Notes: generated by a model not told the origin, from the letters alone. A stretch of 64,000 nucleotides of DNA from Willaertia magna (GCA_902984215.1 CADWAF010001108.1:1-64000), one strand, 5' to 3'; shown: positions 43,944 to 55,488, counted from the stretch's first letter. Translations and numbers: made by a program.

Positions 43944-46547
43944 ATGTATTCATCTTATTTTAATAATAAAGTAACTAATAATAGTAGTAATCCACCAACT
44001 CCTTCAAAATTAAGTACAAGTAATCAAAGTAATTATAGCCTTTATAGTAATAATAGTTCGTCAGCTTATAGTACTTCAGTGGTTAGTATGAGTTCCAGTA
44101 CAACACAAGGAACAGTAGCTAACTCCGACCCATTATTAGAGACAACAAATACTGAAGATATACTTAATGCAGAACATAAAGTATTATATTCAAATAGTAT
44201 TAATATCTGTCCGATACAAGAAAGAAAAGCGGGTGGATCAGGATTGAATGCATTATCAGCATCACCTGATTCAAGACTTATCGCTGTTGGAGGTAGAAAA
44301 CTATTTCGAATCGTTCGAGCAGTGTTTGCCGAAGATGAGAAAAAGTTTAAACTAGATATTCCTATTACTATCTACAATTCAGGAAAGAAAAGTATGGACT
44401 TTGCCGTTGTTGATTTAAAGTGGCATCCTACTGCATCTAACCTAATTGCAAGTGCTCCACCAAATGGTAAAGTAATTCTTTGGCAAATTAATTCTAGTTC
44501 TAGAAATGGTAGAATTGTAAGTCGATTTAGTGGACATGAATGTACAGTCAATTCAATTTGTTGGCAACCTAATCAAGAGAATAATTTATTAAGTGGTAGT
44601 TTAGATCATACAGTTAAATTATGGGATAAAAGACAAAATGGAGACAATTCTGCACTTACTTTTAATTGTGGTTCTGTTGTTCGTTCTGTAAAATGTAATC
44701 CTTTTTATAATCATGTTTTTGCTTCAGCAACTGATGGAGGAGATTTTCAAGTTTGGGATATAAGAAAGCCAAATGTTTTTCAAAGAAGAGTACCTGCACA
44801 TAATGGTTTAATTATATCTTTAGATTGGCATCCAAAGAAAGGTAGTATCATTGCAACTGGAGGTTGTAGAGATCGTATAATTAAGGTTTGGGATTTAAAT
44901 GATGCAAAGAAACCAATATCAACTGTTCAAACAATTGCTAGTATTGGTAAAATTGCTTGGAGACCTGGAGATTACAATACTCATTTGGCAAGTTGTGCAA
45001 AGAATGATGTTAGTTCTACTTCGAATATTAATTTGTGGGATTTAAATTCACGATACGTTCCTTTATTAAATTTCACTGGACAAAGAGCAGATGTGACTGA
45101 TATTGGATGGATGAATAATTATCCAAATCTGATGATGAGTTGTTCTAAAGATTCTACTTTTATGATTCATACAATATATGAATCTGAATATGAAAAGGAA
45201 GATTTGCCAACAACTGCATTGAATTGGAATATTAATAATGAACTAATTTATGTAAATGATGATATTGATAGAGGACAACAACAACGATATAAAACTATTC
45301 TAGAAACGGTGGCAGAAAATCCTCCTTCTGTTAAAAAACAATTAAATAGAGAAGCTGCAGTATTTCACTTTAAAGAACAGCATATAGATAGAAATATTAA
45401 TGTAATTAAAAGTGTGGATCAAAATGATCCATTATTTGCAGATGCAGATGTTTCTAGAATTAAGTATTTAGCTGAGAACTATTTACTGTTTGGAGATGAT
45501 TCTTTTGCTCAGAAATGTGACAGAAACGCTTACGTTGCAGCAACTATTCAAAATTATCCTTTAGAGAAGCTTTGGAAAATTGTTAAGGAATTACATGAGA
45601 AAGTAGAAGATAACGAACCTACAGAAGAAACTTCTGAGGAAGAGGACGAAAAAGACAAAATGGAATTATCAAATAATAGTGAACATGATGAGTTTATCTT
45701 ATCTAATAGTAATAATAGCAATAATTTATTTAGCGATAATGAAAAATATTTATTTTCTAGTGAAGACAATTTTGAACCAATGTCGGAACTAAACGTTTTT
45801 CCTTCTAAAGGGGTACTTTATTCGCCCATTAATAATAGAGTAAATAGTGATACCTTTTCACCTGAAGAACCCCTAACTGAGAGTCAAACAAAAATTCCAC
45901 TGAGAAGAAAAACAAAAGAATTAGAGTCTACGTATGATTTTCCACCGCCACCTAAGCTTTGTATGGTTTCTGAAGATAAAAAGCTTCCTACGAGGATACA
46001 ATCTTTTGATGATTTGGATGGTACAACAACTGTGAATAAGACACAAAGTAATGAATTGGAAAGTTTGTATGAATCTACTGTACAAGAAACGATTGAGTAT
46101 TATGCTGAACTAGGGGATATTCAAACATGTGTAACATTAATTGAAGTTTTAGATAAAAAACAAGATATGAGTGGGGAAAGAGAATTACAATGGTATTTAA
46201 GCTATATTGAATTATTAAATAGACACAAGCTCTTTACTTGCTCTAATGAAATAATTAATGGATGTTCTAATATAGAAATACATAATTTAAATAAGCATTC
46301 TACACATGTAAGAACAAGCTGTGGGAAATGTGATAGTGTTTTGCAATATACAGATACAGTTTGTAGGAAATGTGGAAGTAGAACAAATACTTGTGAAATT
46401 TGTCATTTACCAGTTGATGGTCTGTATTTTTGGTGTCAACGTTGTGGTAGAGGCGGCCATCTTCATCATATGATGGATTGGTTTAATAAGTACAAACATT
46501 GTCCAGTTTGTTTAACCCATGTTAGTAAATTACAAACATTAACATAA
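43944..46547 (+). CDS. WDR24: GATOR2 complex subunit WDR24
   Basis: 867 aa. Six or more WD40 repeats cover about residues 85-430, with clear GHECTVNSICW, SGSLDHTVKLWD and TGGCRDRIIKVWD units. A long helical/acidic region follows, then a C-terminal C4/RING-like zinc module (about 795-860: CGKCDSV, CRKCG, CEICHLPV, CQRCGRGGHLHHM, CPVC). This order is diagnostic for the WDR24/WDR59/MIOS group, and the N-terminal AGGSGLNALSASPDSRLIAVGGR closely matches WDR24. Family knowledge: GATOR2 relieves GATOR1 inhibition of TORC1 at the lysosome when amino acids are present. Confidence 0.88.
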   Translation: MYSSYFNNKVTNNSSNPPTPSKLSTSNQSNYSLYSNNSSSAYSTSVVSMSSSTTQGTVANSDPLLETTNTEDILNAEHKVLYSNSINICPIQERKAGGSGLNALSASPDSRLIAVGGRKLFRIVRAVFAEDEKKFKLDIPITIYNSGKKSMDFAVVDLKWHPTASNLIASAPPNGKVILWQINSSSRNGRIVSRFSGHECTVNSICWQPNQENNLLSGSLDHTVKLWDKRQNGDNSALTFNCGSVVRSVKCNPFYNHVFASATDGGDFQVWDIRKPNVFQRRVPAHNGLIISLDWHPKKGSIIATGGCRDRIIKVWDLNDAKKPISTVQTIASIGKIAWRPGDYNTHLASCAKNDVSSTSNINLWDLNSRYVPLLNFTGQRADVTDIGWMNNYPNLMMSCSKDSTFMIHTIYESEYEKEDLPTTALNWNINNELIYVNDDIDRGQQQRYKTILETVAENPPSVKKQLNREAAVFHFKEQHIDRNINVIKSVDQNDPLFADADVSRIKYLAENYLLFGDDSFAQKCDRNAYVAATIQNYPLEKLWKIVKELHEKVEDNEPTEETSEEEDEKDKMELSNNSEHDEFILSNSNNSNNLFSDNEKYLFSSEDNFEPMSELNVFPSKGVLYSPINNRVNSDTFSPEEPLTESQTKIPLRRKTKELESTYDFPPPPKLCMVSEDKKLPTRIQSFDDLDGTTTVNKTQSNELESLYESTVQETIEYYAELGDIQTCVTLIEVLDKKQDMSGERELQWYLSYIELLNRHKLFTCSNEIINGCSNIEIHNLNKHSTHVRTSCGKCDSVLQYTDTVCRKCGSRTNTCEICHLPVDGLYFWCQRCGRGGHLHHMMDWFNKYKHCPVCLTHVSKLQTLT

Positions 46548-46590
46548 TAAGATTTTTTTAATACTGCAGTAAATAATATTATTTGTAACA

Positions 46591-46602
46591 TTTGGCGCCA
46601 AA
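46591..46602. promoter_or_regulatory. Perfect E2F-type palindrome upstream of calmodulin
   Basis: TTTGGCGCCAAA, a full palindromic match to the E2F/DP consensus, lies 78 bp before the calmodulin ATG. A near copy stands about 50 bp before the gene at 23392. The function is inferred from the consensus. Confidence 0.5.
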
Positions 46603-46679
46603 CACTTTTACACCTATTGGGTTGCTTTAAATTGGGAACTGTAGAAGAGTCTCCAACTACAAAAAAATATCTCAACAAC

Positions 46680-47144
46680 ATGTCTAATCCAAACATTGAA
46701 AATCTTACTGAAGACCAAATTGCTGAATTCAAAGAAGCTTTCTCTCTTTTTGATAAGGATGGTGATGGAACTATTACTACCAGTGAATTAGGTACAGTTA
46801 TGAGATCCTTAGGTCAAAATCCATCTGAGGCTGAATTACAAGATATGATCAACGAAGTTGATGCTGATGGTAATGGAACTATTGATTTTACTGAATTCTT
46901 GCAAATGATGGCAAAGAAGATGAAGGACTCTGATAATGAAGATGAAATTTTAGAGGCATTTAAGGTTTTCGATAAGGACGGAAATGGATTTATTTCTGCT
47001 CAAGAACTCAGACATGTAATGTGTAATTTAGGAGAAAAACTTACTGATGAAGAAGTAGATGAAATGATTAGAGAAGCAGATATTGATGGAGATGGTCAAA
47101 TTAACTATCAAGAATTTGTTAGGCTAATGCACTCTCAAAAGTAA
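46680..47144 (+). CDS. Calmodulin
   Basis: 154 aa with four canonical EF-hand loops: [36 protein letters not shown] and [12 protein letters not shown], all with intact calcium ligands, and the central linker MKDSDNEDE. About 90% like animal calmodulin by eye, with an N-terminal extension of several residues (MSNPNIEN) of the kind also seen in Naegleria flagellar calmodulin. I place the start at 46680; an upstream frame from 46617 uses a non-ATG start and is unlikely. Family knowledge: ubiquitous calcium sensor. Codon use is less AT-extreme, as for a highly expressed gene. Confidence 0.97.
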   Translation: MSNPNIENLTEDQIAEFKEAFSLFDKDGDGTITTSELGTVMRSLGQNPSEAELQDMINEVDADGNGTIDFTEFLQMMAKKMKDSDNEDEILEAFKVFDKDGNGFISAQELRHVMCNLGEKLTDEEVDEMIREADIDGDGQINYQEFVRLMHSQK

Positions 47145-47224
47145 ACGCTAAGTATGTAATATCTTACCTTGTACAAATAAAAGAATACTTGCCTCACTTC
47201 ATCGGAACTAAAAATTATTTTGTT

Positions 47225-48758
47225 TTATTGGGATTTATTAACAATTGCTTGAGCCCCAATATACCCAATTACTTTTAAAATGTCTTTATCAGTGCTTATA
47301 ACTACTGATAACGCCTTATCTGCATGAATGTTTAAACGAGTAGAGAGTTTAATAGATCTTTTTTCTAATCTATCCCTTAGTGTGACATCGTCAGCTAAAA
47401 CCTTTGTGGATACAATCATAATATTCTTTTTCAAAGCTTCTATATACTCATTACTAATTTCAATGAGTTGTGAATAAAGGAAAAGTAAATAATCTCTTAG
47501 AACACTAGCTATTGTTATCATACTATCATCTACTGTTTTTTCTTCATTCTTCCAAATGTCAGGTAATCCTGTTTTATTTTCCAACAAATGTTGAACCAAT
47601 ATTAAAATCTATTAAATTAAATAAATTATAAAAACTAATGAGATGAATAATATTACTTACGTGACCAGTTGCAAGAGCAGATATTTTTGCTAATGATCTA
47701 TAACATTCTGCTTTACCTTTTTCTAACATTAATAAAGCAGTTTGAATAGATTCTTCTTTGGTTGACAAACCAGATAATATTTCTTCTAAATTATCATAAA
47801 CAGCAATGGAAGCTTGTTTAGATTCTGTTACTAATTGAATAATTTCTTTTCCAATATTTGTTTTCAAAATATATCCAAAGCTTTCCTTCTTTTCTTCAAC
47901 TTCTTTTGTACTAAATTGAGCAGAATCTAATAAAATTTCTTCTAATTCTCTTAAAAACTCTAATAAATTGTAAAAATCAAATTAAAATAAATTAAAACAT
48001 ACTTTCAATCTTTTCTCTTTCTTCATCAGTTCTATTTTCCATAAATGCAGTAAGATTTACATTACATTGTTGACTTAATTTTGAAATTTGTTGTAAATGT
48101 TTTAATCCTTCAAATTCAATAAATAATTCTTTAAAATTAACATAAATATGAATTGAACTATCTTCTAACTAAATAATATTACAAAAAAATTACAATAAAT
48201 ATTAACACTTACATCTTCATCATTATCATATAATAATTTACTTGCTTCCTCTAATGTTTGTACAACAGTTTGACTAAAAGAAGATGCTAAATTCTTTACA
48301 TATTTAAGTTCTTGTGTTTCATCAACAAAAGATTGAGTTTCATGAACAATTGTACCAAAAAAAGATTTAATCTTTTCTTCTGCAATTTTAACAGAAGCTT
48401 CAATTTTTTCTTCAGTTTTTAAAAAAATATTTTTATCAATTTCACCGCCATTATCATTTACAGTACCATCTTCTAATGTTTCATTATTGTTAGTATTATC
48501 TAATTCATTAGTAGATGATGATTGATTAGAGTTGGTAGCGGTTGAGGTTAATTCTTCATCTTCTTCTGTATTTACTAATTTTTGAATTTGTTCTCCGATT
48601 TTATTAGTTGATTGATTCATTGTTCTTACTACATTACCTATAGTAGATGAAAACCAACTACCCCAACCTTCATTACCTGTTGTAGTGTCTTGTTGATTTT
48701 CTTCATTACTTGTATTTCTATCTTCTTCTATTGTTTGTTGTTGATCTTCTTGGCTCAT
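47225..48758 (-). CDS. FAM114 (NOXP20)-like protein, four exons
   Basis: Exons 48758-48213, 48168-48003, 47959-47661 and 47608-47225, with introns of 44, 43 and 52 nt (GTAAGT or GTATGT to TAG), joined in phase to 464 aa. The N-terminus is Gln/Glu/Asn-rich with GWGSWFSSTIGNVV. The middle and C-terminus are helical, with a block like the FAM114 core (FEGLKHLQQISKLSQQCN). Family knowledge: FAM114 proteins associate with Rab2 and Golgi membranes in animals. The call rests on domain order and the Gly-Trp-Gly start rather than on strong identity. Three introns in 1.5 kb is dense for this window. Confidence 0.6.
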
Positions 48759-49272
48759 TTTTTGTTAAGAGTTCTTCTAAAAATCAATCTTAAGAGAGAT
48801 TATTAGACATGCATCTGGTTTTGGGCTTGCAAACAATTAATGGTTGTATTGGAATTTAGTTGGGAATGACATCAAAGGAAGGAAAGGAAACGAGACATAT
48901 ATAAACAGAATGTATTTAACTCTTAGTGTTTTTGTCTACTCTATTTATTGCAGTACCCCATTCATTCAAATTGAATAGAAAAATATAACATTCTATTTAT
49001 TAACATTTGATTAATTAATTAACCATGGTTAGATTTTGATGACAACAGCGCTGCAGCAACAAATGATGCTGTCCTTACACAAAAGTAAACCCATACATTT
49101 TCATTCAAAAAAAAATATCAAAATTTATTAAATAGAAAGTAAAATAAAATTTGAACTCTCATTCATTTAAAAGAGTTCATTATCATAGAATAATTAATAT
49201 ATAATTAATATATAATTAATAAATAATAATAAATAATTGATTAATTTAATATAATTTAATAAATATAAAAGA
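48759..49272. other. Divergent intergenic region, about 510 bp
   Basis: Separates the FAM114-like and chorein genes. No ORF or known RNA. The last 100 bp before 49273 is nearly pure AT with TAATTAATATATAATTAATA-like repeats, probably promoter. Confidence 0.35.
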
Positions 49273-52200
49273 ATGACTGATAGATTAATATCAAATGTTT
49301 TAGGAAAATATCTTTCCGTCTTTATTAAAAATTGGAGTAAAGATGCTTTAAGTTTAAGTTTTTTAAAAGGAACGGGATCACTAACAAATTTACAAATTAA
49401 TGAACAAGTAATTCAAGAAGTATTACCAATTGATTTTCTACAAGTAATTAATGCAACTGTAAATCAATTAGAAATACGAATGCCTTCATTAACTAGACTA
49501 ACTAATGATCCATTAACAATAGTTTTAGATAGATTAATAGTTAATGTAGAAGAACCTTTAAAACCCTTTCAAAAAACAACTCCATTAAAAGATTTCTTAG
49601 AAAAGAATAGAAAAACGGAAAAGAAAGAAACAAATGGTGGAACTAAAACTTATGGATTTATTGATCGTATTATTGACGGTGTTAAAATTATTGTAAATTG
49701 GATTGAAATTAATGTAAAAACTTTAGGACCTTATCCATCAACTATTGTTGGTGATTTCACACCTCATACTCTTCAAGTTTTAGTTAAAGGATTTTCTTTA
49801 CAAACAACTGATTATAGATTTAGAACTGTTACTGATTTAAAACATGCTATACCAAAAGTTAATACTGCAACAAGTTCATTTGTTTGGGTTCATAAATTAG
49901 GTTTAATTGATTCAATTTCAATATCTTTAATTCCACAAACACAAGGTTCTATACAACCTATAATTGGTAATAATAAACAACCAAATAAGACATTTAATCA
50001 ACAACAACAAAAGGGAGTAATACCAATTTTATCAAATATAAATTGTCAAATATTTATTACAATGAAGAAAAAAGCAATCACAGTTGGTGGAACAAGTTCA
50101 ATGTTAGGAATTAATGTAGAGATTGTAATACCTAAAATTAATATTGTTTTAAAACAACAAGATATACAAAGTTTAATACGTGTATTAGTAGCAGTTAATC
50201 TTGCATCAAAAAGAGAAGATTTAAAACAAAATAATTTAACAGCTTATGTTAAAAAACAAAAAAGAACTAATAGTAGTAAAAGTAGTGATATAGAAAGTAC
50301 AAAATCAACTAAATCAAGTATGTCAACACAAAGTTCTAGATCAAAAGCAATTTCAATGTTTTTTGTAGATAATTCTAAAAATAAGAATAATGAAGAAGAA
50401 TTGAGTGATGACGAAGAGAAGTTAGAAGAAGAATTAGCAAATTTTGATGATAGTGAAATGGAAATTGTTGATGATTATGTTCCTAAATCAGATAATACAT
50501 CTAATGGTACAGGAATGCGTACCGTTGTGAATATACATCTCAATGAATTATTTGTAACTTTATTGTACAGTAGAGATGAGAATAATCATCCTAAAGTAAT
50601 ATCAGGAAAAGATAATAGAAGGATTTTAGGTTTCTTCTTTGAAATGTTAGGTTTTGAATTAAGCTTAATTATTCCAGAAGATGCACCAGAAAGTAAACAT
50701 ATACAGTTAGGTATACCATGGATACAATTTAAAGAGATTACATCTAATTTAAAACTTAAAAGAAATGATAATGATACAGCTGCAAACTTTTTAGATATCG
50801 AATTGTTGACAAATCAAAATACAACTGATGATGAATTAAAAGATGATAATTATATAATTCAACCACAATTAGAAAATGATGAAAATAATTATACTGTTAA
50901 TTTTGCAGTTTGGCCAGAATTCCTTTCTACTCACAGATATTATCCAGATTATACAAAAACTGAAAGAGTTTATTTCCCTCAATCTTTATTAAAGAAAAAG
51001 TTTTTTGAAGAAGGAAAGGAGATGATTAGATTTAAATTTTCAAAAGGAGCTGGAATGGAGTTTGTTTTGGAGAGTAGAATAAATCCTATTAAGTTAGTTG
51101 TAGATGTCAGAAGGATTATTAGACTTGTAGAATATGCATTAGAATGTTTACCAGATTTATCAAAGAAACCACCTTCTGAAACTATCATCCAATTAGGAAC
51201 AGTGCCAGCAAGTACATTGACAACAGTGACAAAACCTCCAAGTATTTCTAATAATATACCTTCTTCAAAACAATCTTCTTCAAGATCTTCACTTGATTCT
51301 GAAGATTCTAATGAAGAGGATGAAGAAAAGAGTTTTTCTTTCCTTGTTGAAATTAGAAGTCCTCAAATCTTAATACCTGCCAATTATAGTACAGACACAG
51401 ATTTAGTTGTAGATGTTAGTGAAATGTTGTGTATTGAAAGTAAGGAATGGATTATTACATCAGATCCAAGAATTAGAAAACAAGCTGAATGGGGTAAAAA
51501 AGATAGTGATTCATTATTTTCACCAAAATCAAAAGACACATTTCCTTCAAAATCAAATGATTTCACATCTCTTCATTCATCTTTATGGGAAGTTTTACCT
51601 CAAAAGTTTAAAGTACAAGTTAGTGAGTTTTTAATACAGATAATGCCTTCTATACATTCACCTCCACAAAGAATTATGGAACCTTTATCATTAACACTTG
51701 ATTTAGGTATTAATGATGAATATGCATCTTCTTTCCATCAAAAACTTCCTAAAATTGTTTTATTAACATTTATTGAATCTATTAACTTCCACATGAATCA
51801 ATCTCAAGCTATTTTACTAATAGAATACTTTAAAACATTTGGTGATGATCCTCCAATGATTAAAAAACTTTTACTTCAAAGTACAAAATCATTTACTGAA
51901 CATGGTAAATTATTATCTAAAAAGAATTCAAGTCAAAAACAATTAGATGAACCTATTATACAACAACCAACAAAGGAGAAAGTAAGACTTATACCTTTAA
52001 TGATTTTATCTAAAATTGCAAGGATGGAGTTGTCAATTACTCAATCTTCTGCAAGTTCTATTGAGGCATTCTTTGCCAATCAATCACTTGATACAAAACT
52101 TTTATCATTTATACTGAATGAAGCAGAAGTATTAGTTGAGACAAATAATATTTCTAAAACAAGTAATTTTGTAGTTGTCAAAAGTAGAGTTGAAAATTTA

Positions 52201-55200
52201 GAAGTTACTTCTCCTCAAGATGCTCAATACCCTTCATCAGTTTTAATTGGTCATAAATATTCTTCAAAATTAGGACAATCACCTTATATATTCCCAACTG
52301 ATCTGCAACGTGATATCTCTACGAAAGAAAAGAAATATATGTTGACAATGAGATATGAATATCCTATTGATTTTGGTAATCCTAATGATACTCATAGTCC
52401 CACAACAAACATAGACGTAGAACCACATGTCAACCTTAATTATTTAAGAAATCCACGTTTACTGTTGAAGGCGCATGGTCTACATGTTGGTTTAAATACT
52501 GACACAGCTTATCACGTTCTTCATTTCTTAAATTCAAGAGAGAATGCCTTTGACGTTTCTCCATTTGAAATAATGAATAGAACTGTCAAGAATACATATA
52601 AAAAGATTAGAGAAAAGTATCTCCCACAAAAGAAGAAAAAAAACGAGGATGAAGAAGAACTTTCAGAACCAATTATTATGAAAGGATTATCAACCACTAA
52701 TGATGTTGAACAATCTACTGTAAATACTAATAATAATGGAAAACAAATGGTTTCAATTGCCTTAGATGCAAACAACGAATTAGAAACTAATGATGAAGAA
52801 CATGACGAAGAACCATTAGAAATTATCACAAGTCAATCAACAGAGGAGACCCAAAAAGAAGATAAACAGGAAAATAATGTTATAGGTTTGAAATCAAATC
52901 AAGACGTAAAGCATGAAATTATTGAAGAAACACCTAAGGAAAAGAGCCATACACCTGCCTCTGAAACAACTTATTTAGATGTGACTCATAAAACCTTCTA
53001 TCCAATGATATTTGATATTTCAATGGAAGAAATTGAAGTTTATGTTATTGGAAAAGGATTCAGACCTAATGGTTGTGGTTTTGAAATTAAACAATTGGGT
53101 GCAGTACACGTTCCAATGAAATCTTTAATGGAAGGACAATCTTCAATTGAATTTAATGACCAATTTACTATTGAAAGTTTACAATCACTCTCTGTTGAAC
53201 CAATACAAAGTTTTAGTAACAGATCTCACGAATTTGAAATTAAATTATTTGGTAAGAGTTGTAAGATTCAAGTTCTGCTAAGAACTGATGTCCCACTTTC
53301 AAGTTTAGAAAATGATGAAACATCATTAGCAATGATTGAAGGTAATCATGAAAATAATATTGAAAAGATTTTAGAAGTAATTCCAATTACTTCTGCACCA
53401 GTTGATTTTCAATTAGGTTTAATGAGCGATTACACAAAACCTTTAAGTAAAAGAGGAATATGGTTCCAAGCAATGGATCCAACATTAAATCATTCTAATC
53501 AATCTTTAAGAATAGAAATTAAACCAGAAATGTTATATGTGATATCTAAACTATTAAGAAGTCAATTTAGAGATTTGAAACAATGGGCTGATTTACTACA
53601 AGGATATTTTGCACTATTTTCTGGACCTAATTCTCTTGCTTTAATGCATAAATTCCAATCATTAGGGGATATGATCTCAGAAGCCCAAAGAGCATTTTCT
53701 AAGGTAATGGTTGAGCATTATTCATTATGTAAGAATGTTGATACAATGGAAAGGGATTTGACCGAAAAAACTGAAGCTTTACAATTAGCTATTCAAAGTA
53801 AATTACAATTAACTCAAATGTTAGCTGAAATGCAAAGTCAAACAGTAAAGAATGCTCCAGTACCAAAACAACCAGTTCAACAACAGCAACAACAACCAAA
53901 ACCAGTTGAAAGTAATATGAAAAGAATAATTATAGAAGGACCATGTAAAGTATTGACCCATACTTCAAATGATTGGAAGCGTGTACATTGTGTATTATTG
54001 GATACTGAAGAAATTGTTTGTTTAACACAAAAATTAGGACCTCAATACTTTACAAAAGATGGTTCAGGTATTGAGAAATATTTATATTATCAATTTGGAT
54101 TAAAAGATACAACTGAATCATTAAAGACAATGGCACCTGTAGATGATTTAACAAATCCAAAAGAAGTATTTGCACTTATCAATGGTATAGAAAAAAGATT
54201 ATTTATTTATCCTGAAACACCAAATCAATTAAATCAATGGATGAAATTAGTCATGAGAACTATTGATCAATTAAAGATAAAGAATATGAAAATTGATATT
54301 GAAATACAAACGGATATTACAAGTAGTTACTTTAAAGAAAAGGAAGAAGAATTAAAAGAAAAGGAATTGTCAGTCGATCTATTAGATGATTCTAATCAAC
54401 AACAAATGTCAAAAGATAGTTTTGAAACGAAAGAATTACAAAATATTCAAGTTCAATTTGAAAATATAAAGAAATCTCTTCGTATGGCTGCAGAATGTGA
54501 ATTTTCATTAAGAATTGAATTTACACAATTATATGAGTTTGTAGAAACATTTAAAAAAGAACAAGAAAAGAGAGAAGAAAAAATTCAACAATTTTTACAA
54601 GAAGAGAATGAAACACAACAATTATTAAAACAACAAAAACAAGTAGCTCATAAATTACAAGAAGCATGTAATGTTAGGGATCATAGAATTAAAGAATTAG
54701 AAGCCAAACTAAAAGATGAACAAGTTAAATCAAAATTAAGACAAGAAGAAAATAATGCTCTTCATCGTAGTTTAAGAGAACATAATATGAAATTACAACA
54801 AGAAAATCAAGCACTTGTGATTGATAAAACTAAAATTGAAAAAGAATATCAAATATTAGTTAAAAGACAACAACAACAAACTACAAGAGCTCTTAAAATG
54901 GAACAAAAGAAGGAAGCTTCAACTGTTGTCAGAGGAGAAATATCTGATCAACAATTAGTCAACCAAGAATTAAAAACTATAATTTCAGATTTATATGTTC
55001 AACTTTCTGATTTAAGAGAAGAAAATAGACAATTACAAGTTTATAATGAAGATTTAGTTGATCAATTAAAGAAACAAAAGGAAGAATTAGATACTCTATC
55101 TCAACAACAAAAAACAAATGACGGTAGTGAATCTACAGAACAAAAACAAGAAGAAGAAGAAGTGAAAAAGCAAATTTCTCCAACCCTTAAACCTTTACCA

Positions 55201-55488
55201 GTCGCCCCTACAAAAACTTTACCTCCATTGCCATTGCTCACAACTAATAGTTCTTCTTCTACTTCTAGTGTAAATAATTTTGGTACTACAACAATACCCC
55301 CAAATCATCAACCAACAGAACCTGTTCGTGGAAAGTTTGGTTCCACTTTGGGTCTCGCAGCATTAAGGGAAAGAAGTGTTTCGCTTAGAGATAAAATTAA
55401 AACTAAAATTAATGAAGCAGTGGGAAGTAATACTAATACACCCGGTCAAAACAACAATACTACAAATAATAATAATATTCGTAAATAG
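49273..55488 (+). CDS. Bridge-like lipid transfer protein, chorein N-terminus plus PH domain (BLTP3-like)
   Basis: A 2,071-aa single exon. Residues 1-100 are a chorein-N/VPS13 start: LGKYLSVFIKNWSKDALSLS, then LKGTGSLTNLQIN. Repeated beta-rich groove segments follow to about 1,400, separated by Ser- and acid-rich linkers (about 330-410, 700-730, 1115-1230). A helix with QWADLLQGYFALF lies near 1435-1520. A PH domain spans about 1550-1675 (GPCKVLTHTSNDWKRVHCVL ... WMKLVMRTID), then coiled coil (about 1690-1960) and a Pro/Ser tail. Family knowledge: such proteins form hydrophobic bridges moving lipids between organelles. BLTP3/UHRF1BP1 is the closest class by the N-terminus; the PH plus coiled-coil end is unusual. 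Confidence 0.75.
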   Translation: MTDRLISNVLGKYLSVFIKNWSKDALSLSFLKGTGSLTNLQINEQVIQEVLPIDFLQVINATVNQLEIRMPSLTRLTNDPLTIVLDRLIVNVEEPLKPFQKTTPLKDFLEKNRKTEKKETNGGTKTYGFIDRIIDGVKIIVNWIEINVKTLGPYPSTIVGDFTPHTLQVLVKGFSLQTTDYRFRTVTDLKHAIPKVNTATSSFVWVHKLGLIDSISISLIPQTQGSIQPIIGNNKQPNKTFNQQQQKGVIPILSNINCQIFITMKKKAITVGGTSSMLGINVEIVIPKINIVLKQQDIQSLIRVLVAVNLASKREDLKQNNLTAYVKKQKRTNSSKSSDIESTKSTKSSMSTQSSRSKAISMFFVDNSKNKNNEEELSDDEEKLEEELANFDDSEMEIVDDYVPKSDNTSNGTGMRTVVNIHLNELFVTLLYSRDENNHPKVISGKDNRRILGFFFEMLGFELSLIIPEDAPESKHIQLGIPWIQFKEITSNLKLKRNDNDTAANFLDIELLTNQNTTDDELKDDNYIIQPQLENDENNYTVNFAVWPEFLSTHRYYPDYTKTERVYFPQSLLKKKFFEEGKEMIRFKFSKGAGMEFVLESRINPIKLVVDVRRIIRLVEYALECLPDLSKKPPSETIIQLGTVPASTLTTVTKPPSISNNIPSSKQSSSRSSLDSEDSNEEDEEKSFSFLVEIRSPQILIPANYSTDTDLVVDVSEMLCIESKEWIITSDPRIRKQAEWGKKDSDSLFSPKSKDTFPSKSNDFTSLHSSLWEVLPQKFKVQVSEFLIQIMPSIHSPPQRIMEPLSLTLDLGINDEYASSFHQKLPKIVLLTFIESINFHMNQSQAILLIEYFKTFGDDPPMIKKLLLQSTKSFTEHGKLLSKKNSSQKQLDEPIIQQPTKEKVRLIPLMILSKIARMELSITQSSASSIEAFFANQSLDTKLLSFILNEAEVLVETNNISKTSNFVVVKSRVENLEVTSPQDAQYPSSVLIGHKYSSKLGQSPYIFPTDLQRDISTKEKKYMLTMRYEYPIDFGNPNDTHSPTTNIDVEPHVNLNYLRNPRLLLKAHGLHVGLNTDTAYHVLHFLNSRENAFDVSPFEIMNRTVKNTYKKIREKYLPQKKKKNEDEEELSEPIIMKGLSTTNDVEQSTVNTNNNGKQMVSIALDANNELETNDEEHDEEPLEIITSQSTEETQKEDKQENNVIGLKSNQDVKHEIIEETPKEKSHTPASETTYLDVTHKTFYPMIFDISMEEIEVYVIGKGFRPNGCGFEIKQLGAVHVPMKSLMEGQSSIEFNDQFTIESLQSLSVEPIQSFSNRSHEFEIKLFGKSCKIQVLLRTDVPLSSLENDETSLAMIEGNHENNIEKILEVIPITSAPVDFQLGLMSDYTKPLSKRGIWFQAMDPTLNHSNQSLRIEIKPEMLYVISKLLRSQFRDLKQWADLLQGYFALFSGPNSLALMHKFQSLGDMISEAQRAFSKVMVEHYSLCKNVDTMERDLTEKTEALQLAIQSKLQLTQMLAEMQSQTVKNAPVPKQPVQQQQQQPKPVESNMKRIIIEGPCKVLTHTSNDWKRVHCVLLDTEEIVCLTQKLGPQYFTKDGSGIEKYLYYQFGLKDTTESLKTMAPVDDLTNPKEVFALINGIEKRLFIYPETPNQLNQWMKLVMRTIDQLKIKNMKIDIEIQTDITSSYFKEKEEELKEKELSVDLLDDSNQQQMSKDSFETKELQNIQVQFENIKKSLRMAAECEFSLRIEFTQLYEFVETFKKEQEKREEKIQQFLQEENETQQLLKQQKQVAHKLQEACNVRDHRIKELEAKLKDEQVKSKLRQEENNALHRSLREHNMKLQQENQALVIDKTKIEKEYQILVKRQQQQTTRALKMEQKKEASTVVRGEISDQQLVNQELKTIISDLYVQLSDLREENRQLQVYNEDLVDQLKKQKEELDTLSQQQKTNDGSESTEQKQEEEEVKKQISPTLKPLPVAPTKTLPPLPLLTTNSSSSTSSVNNFGTTTIPPNHQPTEPVRGKFGSTLGLAALRERSVSLRDKIKTKINEAVGSNTNTPGQNNNTTNNNNIRK

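Noticed and set aside
46466..46732. Minus-strand ORF over the WDR24 end and calmodulin start
   Set aside because: Overlaps two certain genes and has no recognisable features.
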